From Woeseiaceae bacterium (GTDB lineage: Bacteria; Pseudomonadota; Gammaproteobacteria; Steroidobacterales; Woeseiaceae): a stretch of DNA of 64,000 bases. Shown here one piece after another: positions 33,161 to 41,828 of this stretch. The notes beneath the pieces are model-generated. The model was not told the origin of the DNA, did not search any database, and worked only from the letters and a program-made list of their open reading frames with translations. The translations under genes were made by a program, and so were the position numbers. Position 1 is the first letter of the stretch, and each line of letters starts with the position of its first letter. The DNA lies in NCBI GenBank assembly GCA_028277185.1, contig JANQGQ010000044.1, forward strand, positions 186,001 to 250,000, read 5' to 3'.

Positions 33161-34638
33161 GCTCCCGGCCTCCGGTTGTCATCGTTGGCGCCGGCATCGG
33201 GGGGCTGGCCGCGGCCGTCGATCTCGCTGCTTCCGGGCTCGACGTGACCTTGTTCGAGAGAGCTTCCGTGCCGGGCGGCAAGATGCGCGAACTCCATCCC
33301 GGCGGCACTCCCGTTGACTCGGGGCCGACGGTCTTCACGATGCGCTGGGTGTTCGAACGCCTTTATGCCCGGGCCGGTACCGCCCTCGCCGACGAGCTGA
33401 CGCTCAACCCCGCGCCGACGCTCGCGCGGCATCGTTGGTTCGACGGCAGTCAGCTCGACCTGTTTCCGGATGTCGACGCCTCGGCTGCCGCGATCGAGGC
33501 GTTCGCCGGCCCCGGGGAGGCAAACGGCTATCGCCGGTTTGCGACGGCCACCGAGCAGATCTTCGATACGCTCAGCGAGACTTTCATGCAGCGCGAGAAG
33601 CCCGGACCGCTGGCGCTCAGCCTGGCCTTCGGTCTCGCCGGGCTGCCGCGGCTGTATGCCACGCGCCCGTTTCGGACGCTATGGGCCGAGCTCGGGAGTT
33701 ACTTCAGGGATCCTCGCCTGCGCCAGCTTTTCGCCCGCTACGCAACGTACACGGGATCGTCCCCCTTCGCGGCGCCCGCGACGCTGTCGCTGATTGCGCA
33801 CGTCGAACGCGACGGCGTCTTCTACGTCGACGGGGGCATGCAGCGGCTCGCCGAGAGCCTCGCGGCCGTCGCGGCGCGTGCCGGCGCGGAACTCCGTTTC
33901 GGCACCGGAATCGCGCGCATCGAAACGCAGAACGGAAGGGTATCGGGCGTCGTGACCGACACCGGCGAGTTCGCGGCCGCCGACCGCGTCGTGTTCAACG
34001 GCGACGTGCTCGCTCTGACCCGCGGCGCGCTCGGCCCGGACGTCAGGCAAGCGGTGCGGGCCCGTCGCGGCGAGCCGCGCTCGCTGTCCGCGCTGACCTA
34101 TAGTCTGCTCGCCGATGTCGGCGGGTTCCCGCTCGACCACCACACGGTGTTTTTCGGTGACGACTATCCCGCCGAGTTCGACGCGCTGTTCAATCGCGGC
34201 GAGATACACGCGCGGCCGACCGTTTACGTGTGCGCGGAGGATCGCGAGTCGGAACGCCGCATCGAGGGCAAAGAGAGGTTGTTCGTTCTGGTCAACGCTC
34301 CCGCGCGCCACATGTCGGCCGAGGATCTCGCGGCCGGAGAAGCCGCCGTCCGGCAAACGCTGACCGGATCGGGACTCGAGCTGCCGCTCGACGGTCCCGC
34401 ATCGCTCAGGTTTACGCCCAACGATTTCGCCGATCGCTTCCCCGAGACCGACGGCGCCATCTACGGTTGGCCGACGCACGGCATGTTCGGTTCGTTCCGG
34501 CGGCACGGGTCGAGGGCCAGGGTCCGCGGTCTGTACCTGGCAGGCGGCAGTGTGCACCCCGGCCCGGGCGTGCCGATGACGGCGCTATCGGGTCAGATCG
34601 CGGCGGAAGCCGTTCGCGAGGATCTGCAAGAGGCCTGA
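33157..34638 (+). CDS. crtD: Hydroxyneurosporene/methoxyneurosporene dehydrogenase (3,4-desaturase)
   Basis: 493 residues, phytoene-desaturase-like FAD oxidoreductase. The N-terminal dinucleotide motif VGAGIGGLAAAVDLA and PVDSGPTVFTMRWVFE are typical of CrtD, as is the C-terminal FAD segment LYLAGGSVHPGPGVPMTALSG. It introduces the 3,4 double bond in 1-hydroxy carotenoids, between the CrtC and CrtF steps. The start is GTG 33157 within the P450 stop, with GGGAG about 9 nt upstream. A longer open frame upstream lies inside the P450 gene and was rejected. It converges on crtI. Confidence 0.9.
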   Translation: MSSRPPVVIVGAGIGGLAAAVDLAASGLDVTLFERASVPGGKMRELHPGGTPVDSGPTVFTMRWVFERLYARAGTALADELTLNPAPTLARHRWFDGSQLDLFPDVDASAAAIEAFAGPGEANGYRRFATATEQIFDTLSETFMQREKPGPLALSLAFGLAGLPRLYATRPFRTLWAELGSYFRDPRLRQLFARYATYTGSSPFAAPATLSLIAHVERDGVFYVDGGMQRLAESLAAVAARAGAELRFGTGIARIETQNGRVSGVVTDTGEFAAADRVVFNGDVLALTRGALGPDVRQAVRARRGEPRSLSALTYSLLADVGGFPLDHHTVFFGDDYPAEFDALFNRGEIHARPTVYVCAEDRESERRIEGKERLFVLVNAPARHMSAEDLAAGEAAVRQTLTGSGLELPLDGPASLRFTPNDFADRFPETDGAIYGWPTHGMFGSFRRHGSRARVRGLYLAGGSVHPGPGVPMTALSGQIAAEAVREDLQEA

Positions 34639-34655
34639 ATTAGCGGGACAGGACG

Positions 34656-36149
34656 CTAGGCGGCCCGACGCGGGTCGGGCACGACCTCGTCGAGCACCTT
34701 GGCACTCGAGATGACGCCGGGCATGCCTGCTCCGGGGTGTGTCCCCGCTCCGACGAGGTAGAGGCCGTCGATGTCTTCACTGCGGTTGTGCGGGCGAAAC
34801 CAGGCCGTCTGCAGCAGTACCGGCTGCAGTCCGAATGCCGCGCCTTTGTAGGAGAACAGCCGCTCGCGAAAGTCCACGGGCGTCAGCAGGCGAGACGTGA
34901 CGACGTGCTTCGAGAGTCCGGGCAGAACCGAGTCTTCGAGTGCGTCGGCGATTCGGGCCCGGTAGCGTTCCGCCGTGACTTCCCAGTCGATGTCGCCGTC
35001 GAGGTTTGGCACGGGCGACAATACGTAGAACGCATCGCAGCCCGGCGGCGCCAGCGCCGGATCGGTCGCGGTCGGCCGGTGCAGGTACAGGCTGAAGTCT
35101 TCCGCCAGCTTCTTGCTGTCGAAAATGTCCTCGAGGAGTTCCCGGTAGCGGGGCGACAGCATGATCATGTGGTGCGGCACGTCGGGATACTGCCGGTCCG
35201 TGCCGAAATACCAGACGAAGAGACTCATCGAGAACCGCGATTTCCCGAGCTTGCGGGCATTCCAGCGCCGCGCGTGGCCGTTCGGGACGAGATAGCGGTA
35301 GGTCGCCGCGGAGTCGGCGTTCGACACGACGATATCGGCGTCGATCGTCTCACCCGATTCCAGCTCGACGCCGGTCGCCCGGTTGCCGTCAAGGCGGATT
35401 TGCCTGACGGGTGCGTTGAGCCGGATCTCATTCCCCTGAGCAGCTACGAGATTGGCGAGTCCGGTAACGAGGCTGCCGGTACCGCCCATCGCAAAGTGGA
35501 CGCCGTGCTTGCGCTCGAGCTGGGCGATCAGCGCGTAGACGGCGGTCGTGTCGAAGGGATTGCCGCCCACGAGGAGCGGGTGAAAGCTGAAGACCTGGCG
35601 CAGGCGAGGGTGCTCGATGTAGCGCGAAACGAGGCTGTACACGGAACGGTAGAACTGGGCGCGGACGAGTTCCGGCAACACGCGGAACATCTTGCCGAGT
35701 GAGTCGAACGATACGTTCAATAGCTGATCGAAGCCGATGTCGTAGAGCATCGCGCTGGCCTCGAGGAAGCGCTCGTAGCCCTTGACGTCGGCCGGATTGA
35801 AGCGCGCGATTTCGGCCTTCATCGCGGCATCGTCGCCGCTGTAGTCGAAGTACTCGCCGTCGTCGAACCGAATCCGGTAAAACGGCGAAATCTCGCGCAG
35901 ATCGATGTCGTCCGCCATGCGCCGCCCGCAGAGCTCCCACAGCTCTTCGAGCAGAAACGGTGCGGTGACGATCGTCGGTCCGGCGTCGAACGTGAAGCCG
36001 TCCTGTTCGTGAACGTAAGCGCGTCCACCGGGCTTGTCGAGTTTCTCGCAGATCGTTACGCGATAGCCGCGCGCGCCCAGGCGGATGGCGGCTGCAAGCC
36101 CGCCGAAGCCGCTACCGATGACTACCGCATGGGATGCCTTGCTCTCCAA
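34656..36149 (-). CDS. crtI: Phytoene desaturase
   Basis: 497 residues, FAD-dependent. CrtI carries out three or four desaturations of phytoene to neurosporene or lycopene. N-terminal IGSGFGGLAAAIRL and FDAGPTIVTAPF, and C-terminal LYLVGAGTHPGAGMPGV, are the family's FAD-binding signatures. It differs from the neighbouring CrtD in the ADSAATYRYLVP region and in the THPGAGMP/VHPGPGVP end. It is convergent with crtD with only 17 nt between the stops, and divergent from the DUF2306-like gene. Confidence 0.94.
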   Translation of the reverse strand: MESKASHAVVIGSGFGGLAAAIRLGARGYRVTICEKLDKPGGRAYVHEQDGFTFDAGPTIVTAPFLLEELWELCGRRMADDIDLREISPFYRIRFDDGEYFDYSGDDAAMKAEIARFNPADVKGYERFLEASAMLYDIGFDQLLNVSFDSLGKMFRVLPELVRAQFYRSVYSLVSRYIEHPRLRQVFSFHPLLVGGNPFDTTAVYALIAQLERKHGVHFAMGGTGSLVTGLANLVAAQGNEIRLNAPVRQIRLDGNRATGVELESGETIDADIVVSNADSAATYRYLVPNGHARRWNARKLGKSRFSMSLFVWYFGTDRQYPDVPHHMIMLSPRYRELLEDIFDSKKLAEDFSLYLHRPTATDPALAPPGCDAFYVLSPVPNLDGDIDWEVTAERYRARIADALEDSVLPGLSKHVVTSRLLTPVDFRERLFSYKGAAFGLQPVLLQTAWFRPHNRSEDIDGLYLVGAGTHPGAGMPGVISSAKVLDEVVPDPRRAA

Positions 36150-36207
36150 TCCGGATTCCTCTGCTGTCGCCTCTGCTGGCCGGAATGCCAGCCGGTTCTA
36201 GTATAAG

Positions 36208-36984
36208 ATGACGGTTCCCGTCACTGCTATAGAGGGGCGCAGCAACGTCGCGATGGTCGTTCACCTGTTCCATTTCCTGGTGTACCTGCACATCGTGTCC
36301 GGGAGTATCGGACTCGTGGCGATGTGGGTGCCGGTCGTCGGCAGGAAGGGCAGCCGGACACACAAGCGCTGGGGCAAGGTCTTCGCGCTCTCGATGCTCG
36401 TGACGGGAACGATCGCGATCGGCATCAGCACCTGCACGCTGATCGCGCCGCTCGAAACGCACCCGTTCTGGGACGACGCCGCGCAGATCCGCGGCGTGTT
36501 CGGCTGGATGATGCTGTATCTGGCGGTCCTGACGATCATGCTCGCGAACTACGGCCTTCTGTGCATACAGAACAAGCGCCGCCACGTTGCGAACCGCAAT
36601 CCGGTGAACCTGGCGCTGCAGTTCCTCACCTTCGTCACGGCGGCCAACTGCATGATCCAGGGTTACGTGCTCGGGCAGCCGCTGATGATGGGAATAGCGG
36701 TCGTCGGGCTGGCCGCGGCGATCCTGAACACGCGCTTCATCTTCTTAAGCGATCCGCCGGTCAACGAGTGGTTGATTCAGCATACGCGCGGTTTGGTTGG
36801 TGCCGGCATTTCCGTCTACACGGCGTTCCTCGCGTTCGGCGCGGTCAACTGGCTGCCCGAATACGCACTCAATCCCTTCGTCTGGGCGATGCCGACGGTG
36901 CTCGGCGTCAGCGTGTTGCTCTACCACCAGGTCCGAATTACGCGCGCCCGCGAACGTCTCCGCCGTCCGGCCGTGTCGGCCTGA
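36208..36984 (+). CDS. DUF2306-like integral membrane protein
   Basis: Up to 258 residues with about seven hydrophobic helices. The loop after the first helix pair (GRKGSRTHKRWGKVFALSML) and the preceding HFLVYLHIVSGSIGL resemble the DUF2306 family of predicted membrane proteins of unknown function. ATG 36208 has no ribosome-binding site and sits directly behind a TATAAG. ATG 36253 (second choice) gives a start just before the first helix. It is divergent from crtI, which may place it within the PGC regulon, but no similarity to photosynthesis proteins is visible. Confidence 0.65.
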   Translation: MTVPVTAIEGRSNVAMVVHLFHFLVYLHIVSGSIGLVAMWVPVVGRKGSRTHKRWGKVFALSMLVTGTIAIGISTCTLIAPLETHPFWDDAAQIRGVFGWMMLYLAVLTIMLANYGLLCIQNKRRHVANRNPVNLALQFLTFVTAANCMIQGYVLGQPLMMGIAVVGLAAAILNTRFIFLSDPPVNEWLIQHTRGLVGAGISVYTAFLAFGAVNWLPEYALNPFVWAMPTVLGVSVLLYHQVRITRARERLRRPAVSA

Positions 36985-37032
36985 CACGGCACGGCTCTCA
37001 AACCGAAGCGAATCCCGCAGAGGATCTGTTCT

Positions 37033-39273
37033 ATGCCATGGAAAAGCCTGCGAACCCTGTTGTTGCTTACCTTCACCGTGATGATTTCAGCCGGTTGCGG
37101 CCAGAAAACCAGCGACAAGACCCTGGAGCCGGATATGAGAGCAGAGTCGCCCAGTCCTTTTGCAACACTCGCTGGCGACGCTCCGGTTGCGGAGAAACGT
37201 CCCGTCGAGATTGAGCAGCATGGTGAGATACGCGTAGACAATTACGGATGGCTGCGTGACGAGAACTGGCAGAGCGTGTTGCGCGATCCCTCAGTGCTCC
37301 GCGAGGACATTCGTGAGCAACTGACATCCGAGAACGACTATTACGAGTCGGCAACAAGCGACCTCGAAGCCTTACGCGAAACGCTGTTTGCCGAAATGCG
37401 CGGACGCATAAAGGAAGACGATAGCTCGGTACCGACGCCAGACGGTCCCTACGCCTACTCAGTGCGATATCGTGAGGGAGGCGAGTATCCGGTCTACGTG
37501 CGCACGACTCGTAACGGTGGCGACGAGACAATTCTCTTCGACGGCGATGTCGAAGGAGAAGGGGAAGAGTTCTTTCGCGTCGTTTCGGTCAACCATAGCC
37601 CGAACCACGAAATGATTGCCTACGGCGTCGATCGCGTGGGTTCCGAGTACTACGACATACGTGTTCGTATCATTGACAGTGGCGAGGAGTTCGAGGAGAC
37701 GGTTCCATCTACCGACGGTTCGGCGGTATGGGCCGCTGACTCCGAATCCTTCTATTATGTCGAGCGCGACGACAATCAAAGGCCCAAACGTATCAAGCAA
37801 CACGTCCTCGGAACGGACCCGGCGGACGACATACTCGTCTACGAAGAAGCCGACGACACTATGTTCCTGACCGTCAACAAGAGCCAGAGTGGAGAATTCA
37901 TCCTTATCGGCTCGGTCAAGGCGACAACGAGCGAGTATCGCTATGTTCGCGCGGATGCTGCGCCTGGAGCTGAACCCGTGCTCATTGCACCTGGCGTCGA
38001 AGACCAGCTGTACTACGTCGGACATCATGGCGACTACTTTTACATACGGACTAATGCAGATGACGCGGTCGACTTCAAAATCGTACGTGCGCCTATCGAC
38101 AATCCGGGTCGCGATCACTGGGAGGAATGGCTTGGGCATCGAGCCGGAGTCTACGTAGAGAATTTTGTGCCCTTCGCGGATCGAATCGTCGTGCTCGAGC
38201 GCAAGGACGCGCTGCCTCGGATTGTAGTCTCGGACTATGATGGGGAGGACTCTTACGAAATCGAGTTCGAAGAGGAAGCGTACTATTTAGGGTTGCAACC
38301 CGGGTACGAATTCGACGCCGAATCGGTTCGCTACACCTACGAGTCGCCGTCGACACCCGAGCAGACGTTTGACTTCAATATGTCATCCCGGGAGCGAGTG
38401 CTCAGGAAAACGCAGGAAATACCGAGTGGCCACAACCCCGATTTGTACCTTGTGGAGCGGTTCTTCGTCACGGCCGACGACGGTGCTGAGATTCCGGTTA
38501 CGGTACTGCGGCTCAAGACGACAAAAATCGACGGTAATGCACCGCTGCTTCTTTACGGTTACGGCAGCTACGGAATTACGATGGAGGCGTGGTTCAATAG
38601 CAGCATTCTCTCTCTCGTCGATCGCGGAGTCGTCTACGCGGTAGCCCACATTCGCGGTGGTTCCGCCAAAGGCCGCCAATGGTATCTGGACGGCAAGTAC
38701 GAGAAAAAGACCAATTCCTTCAAGGACTTTGCTCGATCGGCCGAGGAACTCCAGAACCGCGGTTACGGTCGAAAGGGCGAAACCGTCATTTATGGCGGTT
38801 CCGCGGGCGGTTTGCTCGTTGGCGCGACCGTAAATCTCCGCGCGGATCTTTTCTCGGGTGTCATCGCCGCAGTGCCGTTTGTCGATGTGCTGAACACGAT
38901 CTCGGATGCCAGCCTGCCGCTGACACCGCCGGAGTGGGTTGAGTGGGGCGACCCGATCAATGATCCCGAAGCGTACGAGACGATCGCAGCGTACTCACCT
39001 TACGAAAACATTCGTTCCGACGTCGAGTATCCCCCCATACTCGCGACAGCCGGGCTGACCGACTACCGCGTAACCTACTGGGAACCAGCCAAGTGGGTCG
39101 CTCGGCTGCGCGACGAAGCCGACGGCGGCCCGTTCTTCGTGAAGACGAACATGGAGGCGGGTCACGCAGGCTCGGCCGCGCGCTTCGAGAGACTGAAAGA
39201 ACGCGCTCACGATTACGCTTTTGCGCTGCGAGTACTGGGCTTGACGGAAGCCGTTCCCATCAGCCATCGGTGA
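37033..39273 (+). CDS. Secreted prolyl oligopeptidase-family (S9A) peptidase, lipoprotein
   Basis: 746 residues. The signal peptide ends in ISAGC, a lipobox with Cys at about residue 22. An N-terminal beta-propeller-like domain (about 60-480) is followed by an alpha/beta-hydrolase domain with the catalytic triad: Ser in YGGSAGGLL (about 592), Asp in TAGLTDYRV (about 677) and His in MEAGHAG (about 711). This layout is closest to oligopeptidase B/protease II. Sampled stretches are near 52% G+C, clearly lower than neighbours, and codons ending in A/T are frequent, which suggests later acquisition. The ATG is preceded by only a weak Shine-Dalgarno sequence. Confidence 0.9.
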   Translation: MPWKSLRTLLLLTFTVMISAGCGQKTSDKTLEPDMRAESPSPFATLAGDAPVAEKRPVEIEQHGEIRVDNYGWLRDENWQSVLRDPSVLREDIREQLTSENDYYESATSDLEALRETLFAEMRGRIKEDDSSVPTPDGPYAYSVRYREGGEYPVYVRTTRNGGDETILFDGDVEGEGEEFFRVVSVNHSPNHEMIAYGVDRVGSEYYDIRVRIIDSGEEFEETVPSTDGSAVWAADSESFYYVERDDNQRPKRIKQHVLGTDPADDILVYEEADDTMFLTVNKSQSGEFILIGSVKATTSEYRYVRADAAPGAEPVLIAPGVEDQLYYVGHHGDYFYIRTNADDAVDFKIVRAPIDNPGRDHWEEWLGHRAGVYVENFVPFADRIVVLERKDALPRIVVSDYDGEDSYEIEFEEEAYYLGLQPGYEFDAESVRYTYESPSTPEQTFDFNMSSRERVLRKTQEIPSGHNPDLYLVERFFVTADDGAEIPVTVLRLKTTKIDGNAPLLLYGYGSYGITMEAWFNSSILSLVDRGVVYAVAHIRGGSAKGRQWYLDGKYEKKTNSFKDFARSAEELQNRGYGRKGETVIYGGSAGGLLVGATVNLRADLFSGVIAAVPFVDVLNTISDASLPLTPPEWVEWGDPINDPEAYETIAAYSPYENIRSDVEYPPILATAGLTDYRVTYWEPAKWVARLRDEADGGPFFVKTNMEAGHAGSAARFERLKERAHDYAFALRVLGLTEAVPISHR

Positions 39274-39389
39274 CCGTTTTGGGCCGAACGTAGCGCCTCA
39301 AAACCGTCGCAGTACCGGCAGCATTTCCCCGGTAGAGCCCGGAACGGCCAGCGGTGCCGCAATCTTCGTCGACGGCTTCTTGCTGGCAG

Positions 39390-39671
39390 CTACGTAACGG
39401 ATGCCCCGCGCCAGCGCTGCATCAGATCGGCGACGTGGAATACCAGCGAGGCGACGAGGCAGGCCGCAACGAGCCACCAGGCGGCGTCCGCGAACACCGC
39501 GCGCAGTGCCAGCATCAGGCTGCCGCCTGCGCCGACGTTGAGCAGCAGGGGCAGGGGAGCGATGCCCGTTCCGGTGTAGCGGTGGACGAGCAGCAGGATC
39601 ACGACCTCGACGAGCACGAAGGCAATCATGATGTCGACGATGCGGCCGGTGACGATCAGGTTTTCGAGCAT
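39390..39671 (-). CDS. Small integral membrane protein, unknown
   Basis: 93 residues with about three hydrophobic helices (roughly 11-30, 40-60 and 65-84) and a short charged C-terminus. The strand and codon use agree with the genes upstream on the minus strand, but it lies beyond the bactofilin terminator, so it needs its own promoter. No strong ribosome-binding site. I do not recognise a family. The 116 nt between it and the peptidase gene hold nothing obvious. Confidence 0.55.
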   Translation of the reverse strand: MLENLIVTGRIVDIMIAFVLVEVVILLLVHRYTGTGIAPLPLLLNVGAGGSLMLALRAVFADAAWWLVAACLVASLVFHVADLMQRWRGASVT

Positions 39672-39742
39672 GCGCTATGCGTCCGTAGAACCGTTTAGGG
39701 AGGCGTGCTCTAGTGTCTACCGCGCGGTCCGGCACTGCAAAC

Positions 39743-39767
39743 AAAAAAGGCCCGCACGTGGCGGGCC
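39743..39767 (-). terminator. Rho-independent terminator of the bactofilin genes
   Basis: On the minus strand GGCCCGC/GCGGGCC form a 7-bp GC stem with a 5-nt loop, followed directly by six T. It begins 26 nt after the stop of the first bactofilin gene. Confidence 0.85.
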
Positions 39768-39792
39768 TCGTTGCTTGCGCTTGAGAAGCCGA

Positions 39793-40254
39793 CTACTTCG
39801 GCGCGGGATTCCGCATCTCTATGGAGCCGTTGAACGTTGCGCCTTCTTCGATGGCTATCGTCGGTGCGACGATGTTGCCGGCGACGACGCCGGACTTGCG
39901 CACCGTAACGCTGACCGTCGCGTGCAGATCGCCTTCGACGTTACCCTCGACGAATATCTTCGTGGCATTGACGTTGGCGATGATCCTGCCGTTCGGGCGC
40001 AGCGTCAGGCAGCACTTGCCCTGATTGATCGTGCCCTCGACGGTACCCTCGATGATCAGATCCTCGCCGGCCGACAGCTCGCCCTTGAAGTGCAGCGATT
40101 CACCGATGACCGAAACGGCTCCGTCGGTGCTGTCCTGCGACTGACGCACCGAGTCCGGCACGTCCGAGAACTGAATGACCTGCGATTCCGTCAGCGACTC
40201 GTTGTCGCCTTTACGACCGAAGCGCGGGGCCTTCATAACTTCTGTGTCACTCAT
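39793..40254 (-). CDS. Bactofilin family protein (second of tandem pair)
   Basis: 153 residues. The central DUF583/bactofilin beta-helix domain (about 55-145) shows the usual six-residue rhythm with GELSAGEDLIIEGTVEG, ANVNATKIFVEGNVEGDL and EEGATFNGSIEM. N- and C-terminal tails are disordered. Bactofilins polymerise without nucleotide and position cell-wall or polar machinery. ATG 40254 was chosen because GAGGAG lies 7 nt upstream. It follows the other bactofilin gene after 20 nt, so the two form an operon ending at the terminator. Confidence 0.9.
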   Translation of the reverse strand: MSDTEVMKAPRFGRKGDNESLTESQVIQFSDVPDSVRQSQDSTDGAVSVIGESLHFKGELSAGEDLIIEGTVEGTINQGKCCLTLRPNGRIIANVNATKIFVEGNVEGDLHATVSVTVRKSGVVAGNIVAPTIAIEEGATFNGSIEMRNPAPK

Positions 40255-40274
40255 TCCGAATCTCCTCAAGAGGC

Positions 40275-40733
40275 TCACGCCGCACCGCGTTTCTTGTCGC
40301 CGTCGCCTTCTTTCTCAGCGTCGGCGGCAACGGGCTCGTCCGTTTTCGCGGGCTTGGCGGGCTTTTCCGCGCGCCGTTCCGGCCTGGCCTTGCCGGACAT
40401 GTCGATCTTACCGTTGAACGTGGCGCCTTCGCGCAGCGTGACGGTCGGGCTGAATATATTGCCCTCGACGTTGGCGCTTTCTCTGACGACGACCGAGGTC
40501 TGACCCTCGATGTCGCCACGTACTTCACCCTCGACGGATACGTGATCGGCTTCGACGCTGGCCTTGAGTTTGCCTTCGCTGCCGATCGTGAGATTCGAGG
40601 TGTGTTTGATCGATCCTTCTATCTGACCCTGGATGACGAGGTCTTCGTTGGCGGTGAGTTCGCCTTTGAACTTAAGCGTCGGGCCGAGAATCGAGGCCCG
40701 TTTCTTCTCGCCCATATCGTATGGATGGCTCAT
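40275..40733 (-). CDS. Bactofilin family protein (first of tandem pair)
   Basis: 152 residues. The bactofilin domain (about 14-110) shares the pattern of its neighbour (GELTANEDLVIQGQIEG, VEGEVRGDIEG, REGATFNGKIDM), which indicates tandem duplication. Unlike the neighbour it carries a C-terminal Lys/Pro/Ala/Glu-rich tail of about 35 residues, which could bind DNA, peptidoglycan or partners. ATG 40733 has AGGGAG upstream. A longer frame with a further 16 residues is open but lacks support. Confidence 0.9.
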   Translation of the reverse strand: MSHPYDMGEKKRASILGPTLKFKGELTANEDLVIQGQIEGSIKHTSNLTIGSEGKLKASVEADHVSVEGEVRGDIEGQTSVVVRESANVEGNIFSPTVTLREGATFNGKIDMSGKARPERRAEKPAKPAKTDEPVAADAEKEGDGDKKRGAA

Positions 40734-40892
40734 GAGTGCTCCCTGGATGGATTCCGGCGGATCCGCGACAGGAGGGATCATGGACCTGCATCACAAAAAT
40801 TGCCGTGACACGAATCACAGAAGGTCCGCCGGTAACACTGTCGTCATTCGGCGACGGTCCGGTGGAGAGCAGCGGTATGTTCGGGATGACGC

Positions 40893-41102
40893 TCAGGTGC
40901 CGAGGATTGCCCTCACACGAGCGGACCAGCGACGTCCCGCGGCCGTGTCGTATGGGTCGAAACCCGGGCACGGTTCAAGTTCGAGTGCGTCCTCGAGCGG
41001 TTCAACGCCGCTCATCCAGACGTTGTGACCGAGTTCGTCCGTCGTGACTTTCGGCGGACGGCGAATGCGGACGGTGTCGCCGATGTGCGTTCCCTTGTTC
41101 AT
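40893..41102 (-). CDS. Small conserved-looking protein, unknown
   Basis: 69 residues, acidic C-terminal half. The core VRIRRPPKVTTDELGHNVWMSGVE reads like a short conserved cytoplasmic protein, and the ELELEP...DPYDT stretch following it strengthens this; I cannot name a family with certainty. It sits between the exonuclease and the bactofilins on the same strand, 42 nt after the exonuclease stop, and could be the third gene of the DUF294-exonuclease operon. No strong ribosome-binding site. Confidence 0.55.
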   Translation of the reverse strand: MNKGTHIGDTVRIRRPPKVTTDELGHNVWMSGVEPLEDALELEPCPGFDPYDTAAGRRWSARVRAILGT

Positions 41103-41144
41103 GATTTGTTTGTCGGCGATCGGGCAAAGGACTTTAGCGCCGTT

Positions 41145-41828
41145 CTACCAATGCGTGACGAGTTCACCAAGTGTCGTCCGGTCAGCCGTCCCGGATTTTG
41201 CAACCATCGCCAGCAGCAGTTCGGCGGTCGCCAATGCGTCCGCGAGGCAATCGTGACCGGCGTAGTAGGGCAGGCCGTAGGCGCTGCGCAGGTTGCCGAG
41301 CCTGAACGCCTCCGGGCCCGCGGTCTGCTCGCGGCGGCGGCGCCGTCTCAATTCCAGCGCCAGCGTATCGACTACCGGTACGTACAGGGCGCCGCCATAC
41401 GCAGCCCGGCAGGCGCGGTCTAGTAGCGTCTTGTCGAGCGCCGCATGGTGGACGACGAGCACGCGCCCCGCGAGATCCTCCACGACCCCGGCAATGACGT
41501 CGCCAAGCTCGTCGCCGGTCCCGCACAGCGTATCGGTGAGGCCGTGCACCGACGCGCTGCTGCCGACCTCCGATTCGGGTCGCACGAGGCAGCTCCGGGC
41601 TGTGCTGAGGTCGATCCGATTGTTGCGGACGAGCACGGAACCGATGCTCAGGATCTCCGCCGTGCCCGGGTCGAGTCCGGTGGTCTCGATATCGAGACTC
41701 AGGTATTCGACGTCCGTGAAACGCGCGCGCGGAGAGGGTAGCGAGGCGCCGAGCAGACGGGCATAGGGACCGGGCGGCGCGTCGCGGGCCGCGAAGCGCC
41801 GTCGTGCATCGAGTGCGAGACGTCTCAT
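41145..41828 (-). CDS. DEDDh 3'-5' exonuclease (DnaQ-like)
   Basis: 227 residues. The exonuclease core begins after a 38-residue basic leader. Exo I motif SLDIETTGLDP (about residue 45), Exo II HHAALDKTLLD (about 130) and the final H-x4-D in YAGHDCLADALATAEL complete the DEDDh site. The leader and small size match the exonucleases that accompany DUF294/CBS nucleotidyltransferase-like genes near sodium:solute symporters. Its ATG overlaps the stop of the DUF294 gene by 4 nt, so the two are an operon. Confidence 0.88.
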   Translation of the reverse strand: MRRLALDARRRFAARDAPPGPYARLLGASLPSPRARFTDVEYLSLDIETTGLDPGTAEILSIGSVLVRNNRIDLSTARSCLVRPESEVGSSASVHGLTDTLCGTGDELGDVIAGVVEDLAGRVLVVHHAALDKTLLDRACRAAYGGALYVPVVDTLALELRRRRRREQTAGPEAFRLGNLRSAYGLPYYAGHDCLADALATAELLLAMVAKSGTADRTTLGELVTHW

